DNA of 64,000 bases, taken from positions 62,001 to 126,000 of the forward strand of contig NZ_FOWC01000014.1 in the NCBI RefSeq assembly GCF_900115345.1, written 5' to 3'. The notes beneath the pieces are model-generated. The model was not told where the DNA came from. It searched no databases and worked only from the letters and a program-made list of their open reading frames with translations. The DNA comes from Amycolatopsis rubida. GTDB taxonomy: Bacteria; Actinomycetota; Actinomycetes; Mycobacteriales; Pseudonocardiaceae. Positions 35,623-46,415 of the stretch are shown here, piece by piece (position 1 is the stretch's first letter; the number at the start of each line of letters is the position of its first letter). The translations under genes were made by a program, and so were the position numbers.

Positions 35623-36173
35623 CGGCGGTCCCCCTCACGCCCCCCAGTCAACCAGCAGCGAACGCGGGGTTGACACCGGGCATGCAGGCAGGTTTACGCA
35701 GGTCAGCGGCTTCGCTGACCGAGTGGCGGGAGAGACGGCCCGACATATGGGAGTACCCCGGAGAGCGTCAACGTATGCGTGGCCTTTCCCACGAGAGCGC
35801 GATGACGTATGTCGATCACAGCGAATTCACACTATCGTCATAAGACCCGGCGAACCCGGGAGTCACCACCACGCGCCCCGGCTGGCCCCCACCACACAGG
35901 CTGACCGACCCCGGCGCGTGTGCCTGTACAGCGACGTGCAGAACTTTTTCCGCCGCCCATCGCCGTGCGGTGACAAACCATCCGGCACCCGGCCCGGTCG
36001 TCGACCGGCCGCGCATCGCGACGCAGTGCCGCGCCCCGCGAGAGCGAAGACACCGGATGGTTTCCCTTCTCGACTGACCATCGCGGTTTCGGACCACTTC
36101 GTTAACCGGTTCAGTGATGAACCCCATTCGGAGTGAAAGAAACCGTGCCAACGCCCTTGGGAGGCGGCCAGCC
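35623..36173. other. 551-bp gltB upstream region with structured leader element
   Basis: No gene is supported. An 11-bp inverted repeat AAACCATCCGG (35975-35985) and CCGGATGGTTT (36053-36063) encloses 67 bases that include the palindrome CCGGTCG-T-CGACCGG (35994-36008). This predicts a closed multi-branched RNA structure ending about 110 bases before the gltB start. It matches no riboswitch I know. GTG 36114 and ATG 36117 lie in frame downstream of it. Confidence 0.5.
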
Positions 36174-39100
36174 GTGACCCACCGTTCGAGCACCCCGGCC
36201 ACTGACGGCCTCTACGACCCCGCTTACGAGCACGATGCCTGCGGGGTGGCGTTCGTCGCGGACCTGACCGGTCGCCGAGACCATCAGATCGTGGCGAAAG
36301 CCCTTGTCGCGCTGAAAAATCTGGAACATCGCGGGGCACGCGGGGCGGAACCGGACACCGGGGACGGCGCGGGCCTGCTCATCCAGGTGCCCGACGCGTT
36401 CTACCGCGAGGTCGCCGGGTTCGAGCTGCCACCGGCTGGCAGCTACGCCGTCGGCACCGCGTTCCTGCCGCAGGACGAAAAGCGCCGCGGCCGCGCCATG
36501 ACCACCATCGAGCGGATCGCCGCCGAGGAGGACATGCGCGTGGTGGGCTGGCGCGAGCTGCCGGTCGACACCGCGCACTGCGGCCCGACCGCCGCGCAGA
36601 CCATGCCGCACTTCACCCAGCTGTTCCTGGCCGGGCGGAAGAACAACCTCGACGGCCTCGCCCTTGAGCGCGCCGCTTTCTGCGTGCGCAAGCGCGCCGA
36701 GCACGAGCTGGTCGAGGATGACGTGTACTTCCCGTCGCTGTCCTCGCGGACGATCGTCTACAAGGGAATGCTGACCGAGCCGCAGGTCGAGAAGTTCTTC
36801 CTCGACCTCGCCGACGAGCGCGTGACGAGCGCCATCGGCCTGGTGCACTCGCGCTTCTCCACCAACACTTTCCCGTCGTGGCCGCTCGCGCACCCGTACC
36901 GCTACGTGGCGCACAACGGCGAGATCAACACGCTCAAGGGCAACCGCAACTGGATGGACGCCCGCGAGGCGCTGCTGGAGACCGACCTGGTCCCGGGCGA
37001 CCTCAAGCGGATCTACCCGGTCATCACGCGCGGCGCGAGCGACTCGGCGTCCTTCGACGAGGTGCTGGAACTGCTCCATCTCGGCGGCCGGTCGCTGCCG
37101 CATTCGGTGCTGATGATGATCCCGGAGGCGTGGGAGAACCATCAGGAAATGGACCCCGCGCGCCGCGCCTTCTACGAATTCCACTCCACGCTGATGGAGC
37201 CGTGGGACGGACCGGCGCTGGTGGCGTTCACCGACGGCGCGCAGATCGGCGCGGTGCTGGACCGCAACGGCCTGCGCCCCGGCCGCTACTGGGTCACCGA
37301 CGACGGGCTCGTGGTGCTCGCCAGCGAGGTCGGCGTGCTGGAGCTGGACCAGGCCAAGATCGTCCGCAAGGGACGGCTGGAGCCGGGCCGGATGTTCCTC
37401 GTGGACACCGTCGCGGGCCGGATCGTCGAGGACGAGGAGATCAAGGGCCAGCTGGCTTCCGAGCACCCGTACGACGAATGGGTCGACGCCGGCCTGCTCC
37501 GCCTGGAGGAACTGCCCGAGCGCGACCGCGAGGTCCCGCTGCACGCCGCGCTCGTGCGCCGGCAGCAGGCGTTCGGCTACACCGAGGAAGAGCTGGAAAC
37601 CATCCTGGAGCCGATGGCCCGCACCGGCGCGGAGCCGATCGGCTCGATGGGCAACGATTCGCCGCTCGCGTCCCTTTCGTCGCGTTCGCGTCCGTTGTTC
37701 GACTACTTCATCCAGCTCTTCGCCCAGGTGACCAACCCGCCGCTGGACGCGATCCGCGAGGAGCTGGTGACCGCGCTGGGCACGCAGATCGGCGCGGAGC
37801 CGAACCTGCTGGCCGCGGACGCTTCCTCCTGCCGCCGGATCGTGCTGCCGTTCCCGGTGCTGGACAACGACCAGCTCGCGAAACTGGTGCACGTCAACGA
37901 CGACGGCGACCTGCCGGAGTTCCAGGCGGTCACCGTCATGGGCCGGTACAAGGTGCACGGCGGCGGCGAGGCGCTGGTGCAGCGGCTCGACGAGATCCGC
38001 TCCGAGGTGTCCGAGGCGATCGAGGACGGCGCGCGGCTGATCGTGCTGTCCGACCGCGGGGTCGACGCCGACCACGCGCCGATCCCGTCGCTGCTGCTCA
38101 CCGGCGCGGTGCACCACCACCTGGTGCGGGAGAAGACGCGCACGCAGGTCGGCCTCATCGTCGAGGCGGGCGACGCGCGCGAGGTGCACCACATCGCGCT
38201 GCTGGTCGGCTACGGCGTGGCCGCGGTGAACCCGTACCTGGCGATGGCGACGGTCGAGGAGATGGCGCACGGCGGCCTCATCCCGGGCGTGACTCCCAAG
38301 CAGGCCACCACGAACCTCATCAAGGCGCTCGGCAAGGGTGTCCGCAAGACCATGTCCAAGATGGGCGTGTCCACTGTGGCCTCGTACACCGGCGCGCAGA
38401 TCTTCGAGGCGGTCGGCCTCGGCGCCGAGGTGATCGACACCTGTTTCACCGGAACCACTTCGCGGCTCGGCGGCGTCGGCTTCGACACGCTCGCCGAGGA
38501 GGTTTCGCAGCGGCACGTGCGGGCCTTCCCGGTCGACGGCGTCCGGGCGAGCCACCGCGAGCTGGAAACCGGCGCGGACTACCAGTGGCGGCGCGAAGGC
38601 GAACCGCACCTGTTCAACCCGCAGACGGTGTTCAAGCTGCAGCACTCCACGCGCGCCGGGAAGTACGACGTCTTCAAGGAGTACACGAAGGCAGTCAACG
38701 ACCAGGCCGAGAAGCTGCTGACGCTGCGCGGGCTGTTCGACTTCAAGTTCGGCGACCGCACGCCGGTGCCGATCGAGGAGGTCGAGCCGGTTTCGGAGAT
38801 CGTGAAGCGGTTCGCCACCGGGGCCATCTCGTACGGCTCGATCTCGATGGAAATGCACCAGACGCTGGCGATCGCGATGAACCGCCTCGGCGGAAAGTCG
38901 AACACCGGGGAGGGCGGCGAGGACCCGGAGCGGCTGTACGACCCGGAGCGGCGCAGCGCGGTCAAGCAGGTCGCCAGCGGCCGGTTCGGCGTCACCAGCG
39001 AATACCTGGTGAACTCCGACGACATCCAGATCAAGATGGCGCAGGGCGCGAAGCCCGGCGAGGGCGGGCAGCTGCCCGGCGGCAAGGTGTACCCGTGGAT

Positions 39101-40706
39101 CGCGAAGACGCGGCATTCCACGCCGGGCGTCGGGCTGATCTCCCCGCCGCCGCACCACGACATCTATTCCATCGAGGACCTGGCGCAGCTGATCCACGAC
39201 CTCAAGAACGCCAACCCGGACGCGCGCATCCACGTGAAGCTCGTGTCCGAGGTCGGCGTCGGCACGGTCGCGGCGGGCGTGTCCAAGGCGCACGCGGACG
39301 TCGTGCTGATCTCCGGCCACGACGGCGGGACCGGCGCCTCGCCGCTGTCCTCGATCAAGCACGCGGGCGGACCGTGGGAGCTGGGCCTGGCCGAAACGCA
39401 GCAGACGCTGCTGGCCAACCGGCTGCGCGACCGGATCGTGGTGCAGACCGACGGCCAGCTCAAGACCGGCCGCGACGTCGTGATCGCGATGCTGCTCGGC
39501 GCCGAGGAGTTCGGGTTCGCGACCGCGCCGCTGGTGGTGTCGGGCTGCGTCATGATGCGCGTGTGCCACCTCGACACCTGTCCGGTCGGCGTCGCGACGC
39601 AGAACCCGAAGCTGCGCGAGAAGTTCAGCGGCAAGGCGGAGTACGTGGTGAACTTCTTCGAGTTCATCGCCCAGGAGGTCCGGGAGTACCTGGCGGAGCT
39701 GGGTTTCCGGTCCGTCGAGGAGGCCATCGGCCACGCCGAGCTGCTCGACAAGCGCAAGGCAGTCGAGCACTGGAAGGCCGCCGGGCTCGACCTGTCGCCG
39801 ATCTTCCACGTGCCCGAACTGCCGCCGCGCGCGGTGCGCCACCAGAGCGTCAAGCAGGACCACGGGCTGGACAAGGCACTGGACAACACGCTGATCCAGC
39901 TCGCCGAGGGCGCGCTGGCGGCGGGCGACAAGGTGCGGCTGGAACTGCCGGTGCGCAACGTGAACCGGACCGTCGGCACCATGCTCGGCTCGGAGCTGAC
40001 CAAGAAGTGGGGCGGCGAAGGGCTTCCCGACGACACCATCGACGTCACCTTCACCGGCACCGCGGGCCAGTCGTTCGGCGCCTTCGTGCCGAAGGGCATC
40101 ACGCTGCGGCTCTACGGCGACGGCAACGACTACGTCGGCAAGGGCCTGTCCGGCGGGCGGATCATCGTGCGGCCGCCGAAGGAATCGCCGATCGTGGCCG
40201 AGGACCACATCATCGCGGGCAACGTGATCGCCTACGGGGCCACGAGCGGCGAGATCTTCCTCCGCGGCCAGGTGGGCGAACGGTTCTGCGTGCGCAACTC
40301 GGGCGCGCTGGCGGTCGTCGAGGGCGTGGGCGACCACGGCGGCGAGTACATGACCGGCGGCCGGATGGTCGTGCTGGGCAAGATCGGCCGCAACTTCGCG
40401 GCGGGCATGTCCGGCGGTCTCGCGTACGTGCTGGATCTGCCGGCGCACCGGGTCAACCCGGAGATGGTCGACATCGACCCGCTGGACACCGCGGACGTGG
40501 ACTTCCTCCGCGAAACCATCGAAAAGCATTACAACGAAACCGAATCCGCCGTCGCGCGGGCCTTGCTGGCGGACTGGGACAGTGCGGTCGACCGGTTCGG
40601 CAAGGTCATGCCGAAGGACTACAAGCGCGTCCTCGCCGCCCAGGTGGCCGCGGAGCGCGATGGCCGGGACGTGAACGAGGCGATCATGGAGGCAGCTCAT
40701 GGCTGA
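36174..40706 (+). CDS. gltB: Glutamate synthase (NADPH) large subunit
   Basis: About 1,510 residues. GTG 36174 ([12 protein letters not shown]) is chosen because GGGAGG lies nine bases upstream; GTG 36114 would add 20 residues. The class II amidotransferase domain opens with the nucleophilic cysteine in [11 protein letters not shown]. The FMN-binding synthase barrel carries [15 protein letters not shown] and [14 protein letters not shown], the [3Fe-4S] site is [13 protein letters not shown], and a C-terminal beta-helix GXGXG domain follows. The enzyme transfers the glutamine amide nitrogen to 2-oxoglutarate. Its stop overlaps ATG 40699 of a bridging mini-ORF leading to gltD. Confidence 0.98.
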   Translation: MTHRSSTPATDGLYDPAYEHDACGVAFVADLTGRRDHQIVAKALVALKNLEHRGARGAEPDTGDGAGLLIQVPDAFYREVAGFELPPAGSYAVGTAFLPQDEKRRGRAMTTIERIAAEEDMRVVGWRELPVDTAHCGPTAAQTMPHFTQLFLAGRKNNLDGLALERAAFCVRKRAEHELVEDDVYFPSLSSRTIVYKGMLTEPQVEKFFLDLADERVTSAIGLVHSRFSTNTFPSWPLAHPYRYVAHNGEINTLKGNRNWMDAREALLETDLVPGDLKRIYPVITRGASDSASFDEVLELLHLGGRSLPHSVLMMIPEAWENHQEMDPARRAFYEFHSTLMEPWDGPALVAFTDGAQIGAVLDRNGLRPGRYWVTDDGLVVLASEVGVLELDQAKIVRKGRLEPGRMFLVDTVAGRIVEDEEIKGQLASEHPYDEWVDAGLLRLEELPERDREVPLHAALVRRQQAFGYTEEELETILEPMARTGAEPIGSMGNDSPLASLSSRSRPLFDYFIQLFAQVTNPPLDAIREELVTALGTQIGAEPNLLAADASSCRRIVLPFPVLDNDQLAKLVHVNDDGDLPEFQAVTVMGRYKVHGGGEALVQRLDEIRSEVSEAIEDGARLIVLSDRGVDADHAPIPSLLLTGAVHHHLVREKTRTQVGLIVEAGDAREVHHIALLVGYGVAAVNPYLAMATVEEMAHGGLIPGVTPKQATTNLIKALGKGVRKTMSKMGVSTVASYTGAQIFEAVGLGAEVIDTCFTGTTSRLGGVGFDTLAEEVSQRHVRAFPVDGVRASHRELETGADYQWRREGEPHLFNPQTVFKLQHSTRAGKYDVFKEYTKAVNDQAEKLLTLRGLFDFKFGDRTPVPIEEVEPVSEIVKRFATGAISYGSISMEMHQTLAIAMNRLGGKSNTGEGGEDPERLYDPERRSAVKQVASGRFGVTSEYLVNSDDIQIKMAQGAKPGEGGQLPGGKVYPWIAKTRHSTPGVGLISPPPHHDIYSIEDLAQLIHDLKNANPDARIHVKLVSEVGVGTVAAGVSKAHADVVLISGHDGGTGASPLSSIKHAGGPWELGLAETQQTLLANRLRDRIVVQTDGQLKTGRDVVIAMLLGAEEFGFATAPLVVSGCVMMRVCHLDTCPVGVATQNPKLREKFSGKAEYVVNFFEFIAQEVREYLAELGFRSVEEAIGHAELLDKRKAVEHWKAAGLDLSPIFHVPELPPRAVRHQSVKQDHGLDKALDNTLIQLAEGALAAGDKVRLELPVRNVNRTVGTMLGSELTKKWGGEGLPDDTIDVTFTGTAGQSFGAFVPKGITLRLYGDGNDYVGKGLSGGRIIVRPPKESPIVAEDHIIAGNVIAYGATSGEIFLRGQVGERFCVRNSGALAVVEGVGDHGGEYMTGGRMVVLGKIGRNFAAGMSGGLAYVLDLPAHRVNPEMVDIDPLDTADVDFLRETIEKHYNETESAVARALLADWDSAVDRFGKVMPKDYKRVLAAQVAAERDGRDVNEAIMEAAHG

Positions 40707-40779
40707 CAATCGCGAAGCCAGTTATGAGTGCCGACTGGGTGCGGGTATCCCGCAGAACACGGAGGCCGCACATGGCTGA
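40699..40779 (+). CDS. 26-residue bridging ORF at the gltB-gltD junction
   Basis: ATG 40699 overlaps the gltB stop within ATGGCTGA, and this ORF's own stop (40777-40779) overlaps the gltD start within an identical ATGGCTGA at 40772. It starts MADNREAS and ends TEAAHG, the same ends as gltD and gltB respectively. The arrangement looks like a 73-bp tandem duplication of the original overlapping junction. It would let ribosomes be handed from gltB to gltD; a functional peptide is unlikely. Confidence 0.5.
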   Translation: MADNREASYECRLGAGIPQNTEAAHG

Positions 40780-42223
40780 CCCCAAGGGCTTTCTGACCAC
40801 CACGCGCGAGGAACCCAAGCGGCGTCCGGTGGACCTGCGGCTGATGGACTGGCGAGAGGTCTACGAGGACTTCGCGACGACCAAGCTGGAAAAGCAGGCC
40901 GGGCGCTGCATGGACTGCGGAATCCCGTTCTGTCACCAGGGCTGTCCGCTCGGGAACCTGATCCCGGAGTGGAACACGCTGGTGTGGCGTGAAGACTGGC
41001 AGCAGGCCGCGGACCGGCTGCACGCCACGAACAACTTCCCGGAGTTCACCGGCACGCTGTGCCCGGCGCCGTGCGAAACCGCGTGCGTGCTCGGCATCAA
41101 CGACGACCCGGTGTCGATCAAGCGGGTCGAGATCTCGATCATCGACCGGGCCTTCGAGGAAGGCTGGGTCACGCCGCAGGTTCCGGTCGCGAAGACGGGC
41201 AAGAAGGTCGCCGTCGTCGGGTCCGGTCCGTCCGGGCTGGCCGCGGCGCAGCAGCTGACCCGCGCGGGCCACACTGTCGTGGTCTACGAGCGCGCGGACA
41301 AGATCGGCGGGCTGCTGCGGTACGGCATTCCCGAGTTCAAGATGGAGAAGTTCCGCCTCGACCGCCGCCTCGACCAGATGCGGGCCGAGGGCACGGAATT
41401 CCGGACGTCGGTGAACGTCGGCGTGGACGTCACCGTCGAGCAGCTGAAGTCCGGCCACGACGCGGTGGTGCTGGCGGGCGGCGCGACGGCGTGGCGCGAC
41501 CTGCCGATCGAGGGCCGTTCGGCCGAGGGCGTCTACCAGGCGATGGAGTTCCTGCCGCCGGCCAACCGGGTCGCGGCGGGAGAGCTTGAGGAGTCGCCGT
41601 ACTCGGCCAAGGGCCTCGACGTCGTGGTCATCGGCGGCGGCGACACCGGCGCGGACTGCGTCGGCACGGCGCACCGGCAGGGCGCGAAGTCGGTGACCCA
41701 GCTGGAGATCATGCCGAAGCCGCCGGAGTCGCGTTCGGACGCGCACCCGTGGCCGACGTATCCGATGATCTACCGGGTCACCTCCGCCCACGAGGAGGGC
41801 GGCGAGCGGCTGTACTCGGTCAACACCCAGGAGTTCCTGTCCGACGAGGACGGACGGGTGCGTGCGCTGAAGCTGGTCGAGGTGCGCAACGAGGGCGGCA
41901 AGTTCGTGCCGGTCGAGGGCACCGAAACCGAGCTGCCCGCGCAGCTGGTGCTGCTGGCGATGGGTTTCCTCGGCCCGCAGCGCGAGGGCCTGCTGACCGA
42001 ACTGGGCGTGGAGCTGGACCAGCGCGGCAACGTCGTGCGGGACAAGAACTTCCAGACCACTGTGGACAATGTGTTCGTGGCGGGCGACATGGGCCGCGGG
42101 CAGTCGCTGATCGTGTGGGCGATCGCGGAGGGCCGCTCGTGCGCGGCAGGCGTGGACGCCCTCCTGACCGGCCGGGGCGTGCTCCCGGCCCCGATCGCGC
42201 CGACGGACCGGCCGATCTCCTGA
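40772..42223 (+). CDS. gltD: Glutamate synthase small subunit
   Basis: Protein of 483 residues from ATG 40772 with GGAGG nine bases upstream. N-terminal cysteine clusters CMDCGIPFCHQGCPLG and CPAPCETACVLG bind 4Fe-4S clusters. The FAD motif is VVGSGPSGLAAAQQL (about residue 150) and the NADPH motif is VIGGGDTGADCVG (about 290). A final FAD contact is VFVAGDMGRGQSLIVWAI. It passes electrons from NADPH to GltB. An intrinsic terminator follows at 42317. Confidence 0.98.
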   Translation: MADPKGFLTTTREEPKRRPVDLRLMDWREVYEDFATTKLEKQAGRCMDCGIPFCHQGCPLGNLIPEWNTLVWREDWQQAADRLHATNNFPEFTGTLCPAPCETACVLGINDDPVSIKRVEISIIDRAFEEGWVTPQVPVAKTGKKVAVVGSGPSGLAAAQQLTRAGHTVVVYERADKIGGLLRYGIPEFKMEKFRLDRRLDQMRAEGTEFRTSVNVGVDVTVEQLKSGHDAVVLAGGATAWRDLPIEGRSAEGVYQAMEFLPPANRVAAGELEESPYSAKGLDVVVIGGGDTGADCVGTAHRQGAKSVTQLEIMPKPPESRSDAHPWPTYPMIYRVTSAHEEGGERLYSVNTQEFLSDEDGRVRALKLVEVRNEGGKFVPVEGTETELPAQLVLLAMGFLGPQREGLLTELGVELDQRGNVVRDKNFQTTVDNVFVAGDMGRGQSLIVWAIAEGRSCAAGVDALLTGRGVLPAPIAPTDRPIS

Positions 42224-42316
42224 GGACTCGGAGCGGGCGCGTCAACGTCGCCGCGCCTGCTCCGTTCAGTTTCGGGATCAGCGCGGCACTGCCGCCGCGC
42301 TGGCCCCGGCTGCCGG

Positions 42317-42355
42317 GCGGGTGCGACAACGACGTCGCACCCGCCTTTCTTATTT
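42317..42355 (+). terminator. Intrinsic terminator of gltBD
   Basis: A perfect 11-bp stem GCGGGTGCGAC/GTCGCACCCGC with a 6-base loop is followed by CTTTCTTATTT. It lies between the convergent gltD and amidohydrolase genes; the tail overlaps the last codons of the latter. Confidence 0.9.
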
Positions 42356-44005
42356 CGCGGCCCCGTCGTTGTAGACGACCTCGCCGCCCACCACAGTCGC
42401 GCCGACGCCGATCTCACCGATCTTCGCCGAGTCGACCGCCAGCAGATCGTCGCTCAACACCGTGAAGTCGGCGAGCTTCCCCCGGCTCAGCGTGCCCTTG
42501 ACGGCCTCCTCATGCACCGCGTACGCCGAACCGACCGTGTACGCGCGCAACGCCTCCAACGCAGTCACCGCTTCCTCCGGCGCGATCGGCTGCCCCGACG
42601 CGGTCCGGCGGTTGACCATGTCGTGGATGCTCAGCAACGGCGACGCCGCGACCACCGGAGCGTCCGTACTGCCCGGCAGCACCACCCCGGCGTCGAGGAA
42701 GCTCCGCATCCGATACGCCAGGCGACTGCGTTCCGGGCCAAGCGCGGCGAGGAGCCCATCGCCGATCTCGGACAGGAAACGGCCCTGGGGCACGGGAATC
42801 ACCCCAAGCCGAGCGATCCGAGCGACAGCGGCGTCATCGGCGACCGCGCAGTGTTCGATGCGGTGCCGGACGTCCTCGCGCGGGTACTTCTGCTGAGCTT
42901 CCTCGTACGCGTCGAGCACGGCTCCGAGGGCCGCGTCGCCGATCGCGTGCGTAGCGATCTGCCAGTGGCACCGGTGGGCTTCGAGGATGTAGCGGCGCAG
43001 TTCGTCCGGTTCGAACAGCATCAGCCCCTGGTTGCCGGGGGTGTCCTCGTACTCGCAGCACATCGCGGCGGACCGGCCGATCAGCGAACCGTCGGAGAGG
43101 ATTTTGACCGGGCCGATGCGCAGCCGGTCGTCGCCGACGCCGGTGCGCACGCCGAGGTCGAGCCCGAACCATTCACCGCCCGGTTCAAACGGGCCGCAGT
43201 CGCGCAGTGCGGTGATGTAGGGCATCACTGTCATCCGCACGCCCAGCTGGCCGCGTTCCCTGGTGCGCTGGAAGGAATCGAGGTCGGCGCGGCCATGGCC
43301 GATGCCCTCGACGGTGCCGATGCCGGGTTCGGTGACGCTGGTCAGGCCGTCAGCGAGGGCGGCGTGCGCGCCCGCGGCGATGTTGGCGATGACCTCTTCA
43401 GTCGGCTCGGGGCGCAGCAGGCGATCGACGAGGACGGTCGCGCGTTCCTGCAGCAATCCGGTGGCGCGGCCGTCGTCGTCGCGCACCACGGTGCCGCCCG
43501 GGACATCCGGTACGCCCAGCCGGTCCGGATATCCGGCCAGGGCGAAGGCTTCGGTGCTCGCTACGGCCATGTGCCGCGACGTGTGCGCGAGCCAGACCGG
43601 CCGCCCTCCGGCGGCGCGGTGCAAGGCTTCGGCGGTGGGGTGCGCGCCGATCTTGTTCTGGTCGTAGCCCGCGCCGGTGACCCAGGCGCCGGCGGGCAAG
43701 GTCGCGGCTCGTTCCGCCACCGCGCGGTAAAGCGCGTCGAGGGTCGGCGCGGCCTCGGCGGAGACGTCCAGTTCCCGGATCAGCTTGCCGCGCATGCTCA
43801 AGTGGTGATGCGCGTCGTTGAGGCCGGGGACGACCGGCGCGCCGCCGAGGTCGACCACCACGTCCGCGGCGAGACCGCGGACCTCGTCGTCGAATCCGGC
43901 GATCCGGCCGCCGAGCACGCCCAGCGCGGTCGCTTGCGGACGGTCCCGGTCCAGCGTGGTAAATCGTCCATTGTGGAACAACGCATCGAGACGCACTGGG
44001 CTCAT
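42350..44005 (-). CDS. YtcJ-like amidohydrolase (amidohydrolase-3 family)
   Basis: Protein of 551 residues from ATG 44005. It has the N-terminal LFHNGRFTTLD strand set, GLNDAHHHLSMRG with the HxH metal ligands (about residue 65), HAIGDAALGAVLDA (about 365), HRIEHCAVADD and GSTDAPVVAASPLL with the late aspartate (about 450). Relatives include exoenzyme-regulatory AepA and N-substituted formamide deformylases, so amide hydrolysis of an imported compound is plausible. It overlaps the upstream transporter gene by 4 bp, indicating an uptake-plus-hydrolysis operon under the divergent LysR regulator. Confidence 0.88.
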   Translation of the reverse strand: MSPVRLDALFHNGRFTTLDRDRPQATALGVLGGRIAGFDDEVRGLAADVVVDLGGAPVVPGLNDAHHHLSMRGKLIRELDVSAEAAPTLDALYRAVAERAATLPAGAWVTGAGYDQNKIGAHPTAEALHRAAGGRPVWLAHTSRHMAVASTEAFALAGYPDRLGVPDVPGGTVVRDDDGRATGLLQERATVLVDRLLRPEPTEEVIANIAAGAHAALADGLTSVTEPGIGTVEGIGHGRADLDSFQRTRERGQLGVRMTVMPYITALRDCGPFEPGGEWFGLDLGVRTGVGDDRLRIGPVKILSDGSLIGRSAAMCCEYEDTPGNQGLMLFEPDELRRYILEAHRCHWQIATHAIGDAALGAVLDAYEEAQQKYPREDVRHRIEHCAVADDAAVARIARLGVIPVPQGRFLSEIGDGLLAALGPERSRLAYRMRSFLDAGVVLPGSTDAPVVAASPLLSIHDMVNRRTASGQPIAPEEAVTALEALRAYTVGSAYAVHEEAVKGTLSRGKLADFTVLSDDLLAVDSAKIGEIGVGATVVGGEVVYNDGAAK

Positions 44006-45306
44006 CCTTGTCGGGTCAGGGTTTTCTCGGAGTCGGCGACGGCCGCGGTTCGGCGGGCGAGCGCCAGGACGCAGGTCAGCGTGAGCGTGAGCAGCACGAC
44101 GTGGTAGATGACGACCGGCCAGATCGCGCCGTGCGTCGCGTTGAGCAGCGCCTGCGCGATGAACGGCGTGGTGCCGCCGAAGATGGTGCTGCACAGCTGG
44201 TAGGACAGCGAAATTCCGGTGTAGCGCAGGTGAATCGGGAAGCCGCGGGTGAGGAATCCGGCGAGCACCGCGTAGTAGCCGGAGCCGCATACGGTCGCGA
44301 CCGCGATGCCGGCGAAGGCCAGCCCCGGGTTGCCGGACGCGATCAGCAGGTACATCGGCACGGTCACCACGATGTTGCAGCCCAGCGAGACCGCCATGAA
44401 CCGGGTTTCGCCGACGCGTTCGGCGAGCCGCGCCGCGACCGGCTGCCAGCAGAACTGCACCACGGACGCGCCAAGCAGCACGTACAGCATGGTCTGGCGG
44501 CCGATGCCGAGTTCGTTCGTGGACCAGGCGAGGACGAACGTGTTGCTGAAGTACGCGGCCGCGATGCCCATGATGCTCGCGCCGATGCCGAGCAGCACGG
44601 TTCGCCATGCCGTCCGCAAGACCTCGGCCAACGGCACCTTCGCGACGGCAGCTTTCGCCTTGGCCCGCACGAACTCCGCCGGTTCCTCGACCTTCAGCCG
44701 GATCAGCAAGCCCAGCGCGACCAGCACCCCGGACAGCAGGAACGGCACTCGCCAGCCCCAGGTCAGGAACTGCTCGTCCGGCAACGCGCTCACGGCGAGA
44801 AAGACCACTGTGGACAGAATCGACCCGGCGGGCGAGCCTTGCTGGGCGAACATGGCGAAGTACGACCCGCGTCCGGCGGGCGCGTTCTCGGCGGCGAGCA
44901 CGACCGCGCCGCCCCATTCCCCGCCGACCGCGACGCCTTGCACCGCGCGCAGTGCGACGAGCAGCAACGGCGCGGCGATGCCGATCTTGGCGTACGTCGG
45001 CAGCAGCCCGACCGCGAAGGTCGCGAAACCCATCAGCAGCAGCGTGCCGACCAGCGTGTTCTTGCGCCCGACCCGGTCGCCGAGGTGCCCGAACACGATC
45101 CCGCCCAGCGGCCGGGCGAGAAAGCCGACCCAGAACGTGCCGAACGCGGCGAGCACGCCGGTCGCCGGGTTCAGCCCGGGAAAGAACAGCTTCCCGAAGA
45201 CCAGCGCGGACGCGGTCCCGTACAGGTAGAAGTCGTACCACTCGATCGCCGTCCCGGCGAAGGAGGCGAGCGCGGCCCGGCGGCCGATGGCGGTCTGGTG
45301 GTTCAC
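44002..45306 (-). CDS. MFS metabolite:H+ symporter (MHS family)
   Basis: Protein of 434 residues; GTG 45306 (VNHQTAIGRR) gives the standard MHS N-terminus, upstream codons being absent in relatives. Features are TAIEWYDFYLYGTASALVFG in TM1, GHLGDRVGRKNTL in the first loop, RAVQGVAVGGEWGGAVVLAAE, and the YFSNTFVLAW region. MHS proteins import organic acids or osmolytes with protons. Its stop overlaps the amidohydrolase start (ATGA), and a LysR gene diverges 98 bp upstream. Confidence 0.93.
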   Translation of the reverse strand: MNHQTAIGRRAALASFAGTAIEWYDFYLYGTASALVFGKLFFPGLNPATGVLAAFGTFWVGFLARPLGGIVFGHLGDRVGRKNTLVGTLLLMGFATFAVGLLPTYAKIGIAAPLLLVALRAVQGVAVGGEWGGAVVLAAENAPAGRGSYFAMFAQQGSPAGSILSTVVFLAVSALPDEQFLTWGWRVPFLLSGVLVALGLLIRLKVEEPAEFVRAKAKAAVAKVPLAEVLRTAWRTVLLGIGASIMGIAAAYFSNTFVLAWSTNELGIGRQTMLYVLLGASVVQFCWQPVAARLAERVGETRFMAVSLGCNIVVTVPMYLLIASGNPGLAFAGIAVATVCGSGYYAVLAGFLTRGFPIHLRYTGISLSYQLCSTIFGGTTPFIAQALLNATHGAIWPVVIYHVVLLTLTLTCVLALARRTAAVADSEKTLTRQG

Positions 45307-45404
45307 GGGCAACTCCCTGGCGGCGGTGTTCCTCAGAGTCTTCGTCCCGGGACCTATGCTGTCCAATACCTGTCCGGACCCATTCCGATACCTCGGAGGC
45401 ATAA

Positions 45405-46280
45405 GTGGAACTGCGCGTAGTGCGTTATTTCCTCGCCGTCGCGCGGGAAGGCTCGGTCACCGCCGCGGCGCGCGCGGTGCGGGTCGCGCAACCGTCGCTG
45501 TCGCGGCAGCTTCGCGCGCTGGAAACCGAACTCGGAGTGGCGTTGTTCTCGCGATCGCCGGGCTCGCTGACCCTCAGCGCGGCAGGCACCCGGTTCGTGC
45601 CGATCGCCCAGGACCTGGTGCGCCGGGCGGAGGAGGCGGGCGCGGTGATGGCCGCGATCGGCCGCACCGAGGACACCCCGCTGACGCTCGTCGCGCCGCC
45701 GAGCACAGTGGACAGTCTGCTGGCGCCGTTCATGGCCACCGGCAAAGCCGGACCGGTGCTGCGGGACGCCTTCCCGGTCCCGCCGGACCAGGTTTTCGAC
45801 CGGCTCCTGCACAGCAGCGCCGACCTCGGCATCTCGACGTCCCCGCCGCCCGCGCAGCTGGAAACCGCCGCGCTGGGCCGGGTCCTGGTCAGCGCGCAGG
45901 TCCGGCCCGGCCACCGCTGGTACGCCGCGGAGTCGATCCCGCTGCCCGAGCTGGCCACCGAGCCGTTGCTGGTGATGAACCGCAGCAACGCCGCGCGCCT
46001 GGTCGTGGACGAGGCGTTCCACCGCGCCGGGCTCGTCCCGTCCGAACTGAACGAGACCGGCTCCCCGAGCATCGCCCAAGCCCGCGCCGCCGGCCGCGGC
46101 GAGGTGTGCCTGGTGACCGACCTGGTCCGGTTCGGCCTGCGCTCCGTCCCGATCGAAACCCCCGGCGGGAGGCTGACAGTGCCGCTGTACGCCGGGTGGC
46201 GGCGGGATCACTACGCCCGGCCGTCGATTCTGGCGTTGATCGAAGGGTTACGGGAGTTTCGTGGCGCGTCGGGCACCTGA
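45405..46280 (+). CDS. LysR family transcriptional regulator
   Basis: Protein of 291 residues from GTG 45405, with CGGAGG upstream. The winged helix-turn-helix is ELRVVRYFLAVAREGSVTAA, then RVAQPSLSRQLRALETELGV; the remainder is a type 2 periplasmic-binding-protein effector domain. It is divergent from the MHS transporter/amidohydrolase operon, which it probably activates in response to the substrate. The 98-bp gap contains a repeated ATACCT motif (45366, 45388) that may be part of the binding sites. Confidence 0.92.
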   Translation: MELRVVRYFLAVAREGSVTAAARAVRVAQPSLSRQLRALETELGVALFSRSPGSLTLSAAGTRFVPIAQDLVRRAEEAGAVMAAIGRTEDTPLTLVAPPSTVDSLLAPFMATGKAGPVLRDAFPVPPDQVFDRLLHSSADLGISTSPPPAQLETAALGRVLVSAQVRPGHRWYAAESIPLPELATEPLLVMNRSNAARLVVDEAFHRAGLVPSELNETGSPSIAQARAAGRGEVCLVTDLVRFGLRSVPIETPGGRLTVPLYAGWRRDHYARPSILALIEGLREFRGASGT

Positions 46281-46415
46281 GGGGCAACGGGGTCTGCCCG
46301 GCTGGCGCGGCGGCGACGCGGGCGACCGCCGCCACCAGCACCGCACCCCCGTGCGCTCCACTTCTTCACCCGACTCGGTGACCCGGCGCCCCGATCCGTG
46401 CTAAACAGTGCGGCG

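Noticed and set aside
35816-36202. Minus-strand ORF upstream of gltB
   Set aside because: It spans the structured leader and the gltB start, with no conserved sequence; probably a GC artefact.
36111-40709. Open frame of 1,532 codons on the minus strand opposite gltB
   Set aside because: It is the mirror of gltB's codon bias in high-GC DNA; composition is Arg/His/Val-rich with no domain, and gltB is certain.
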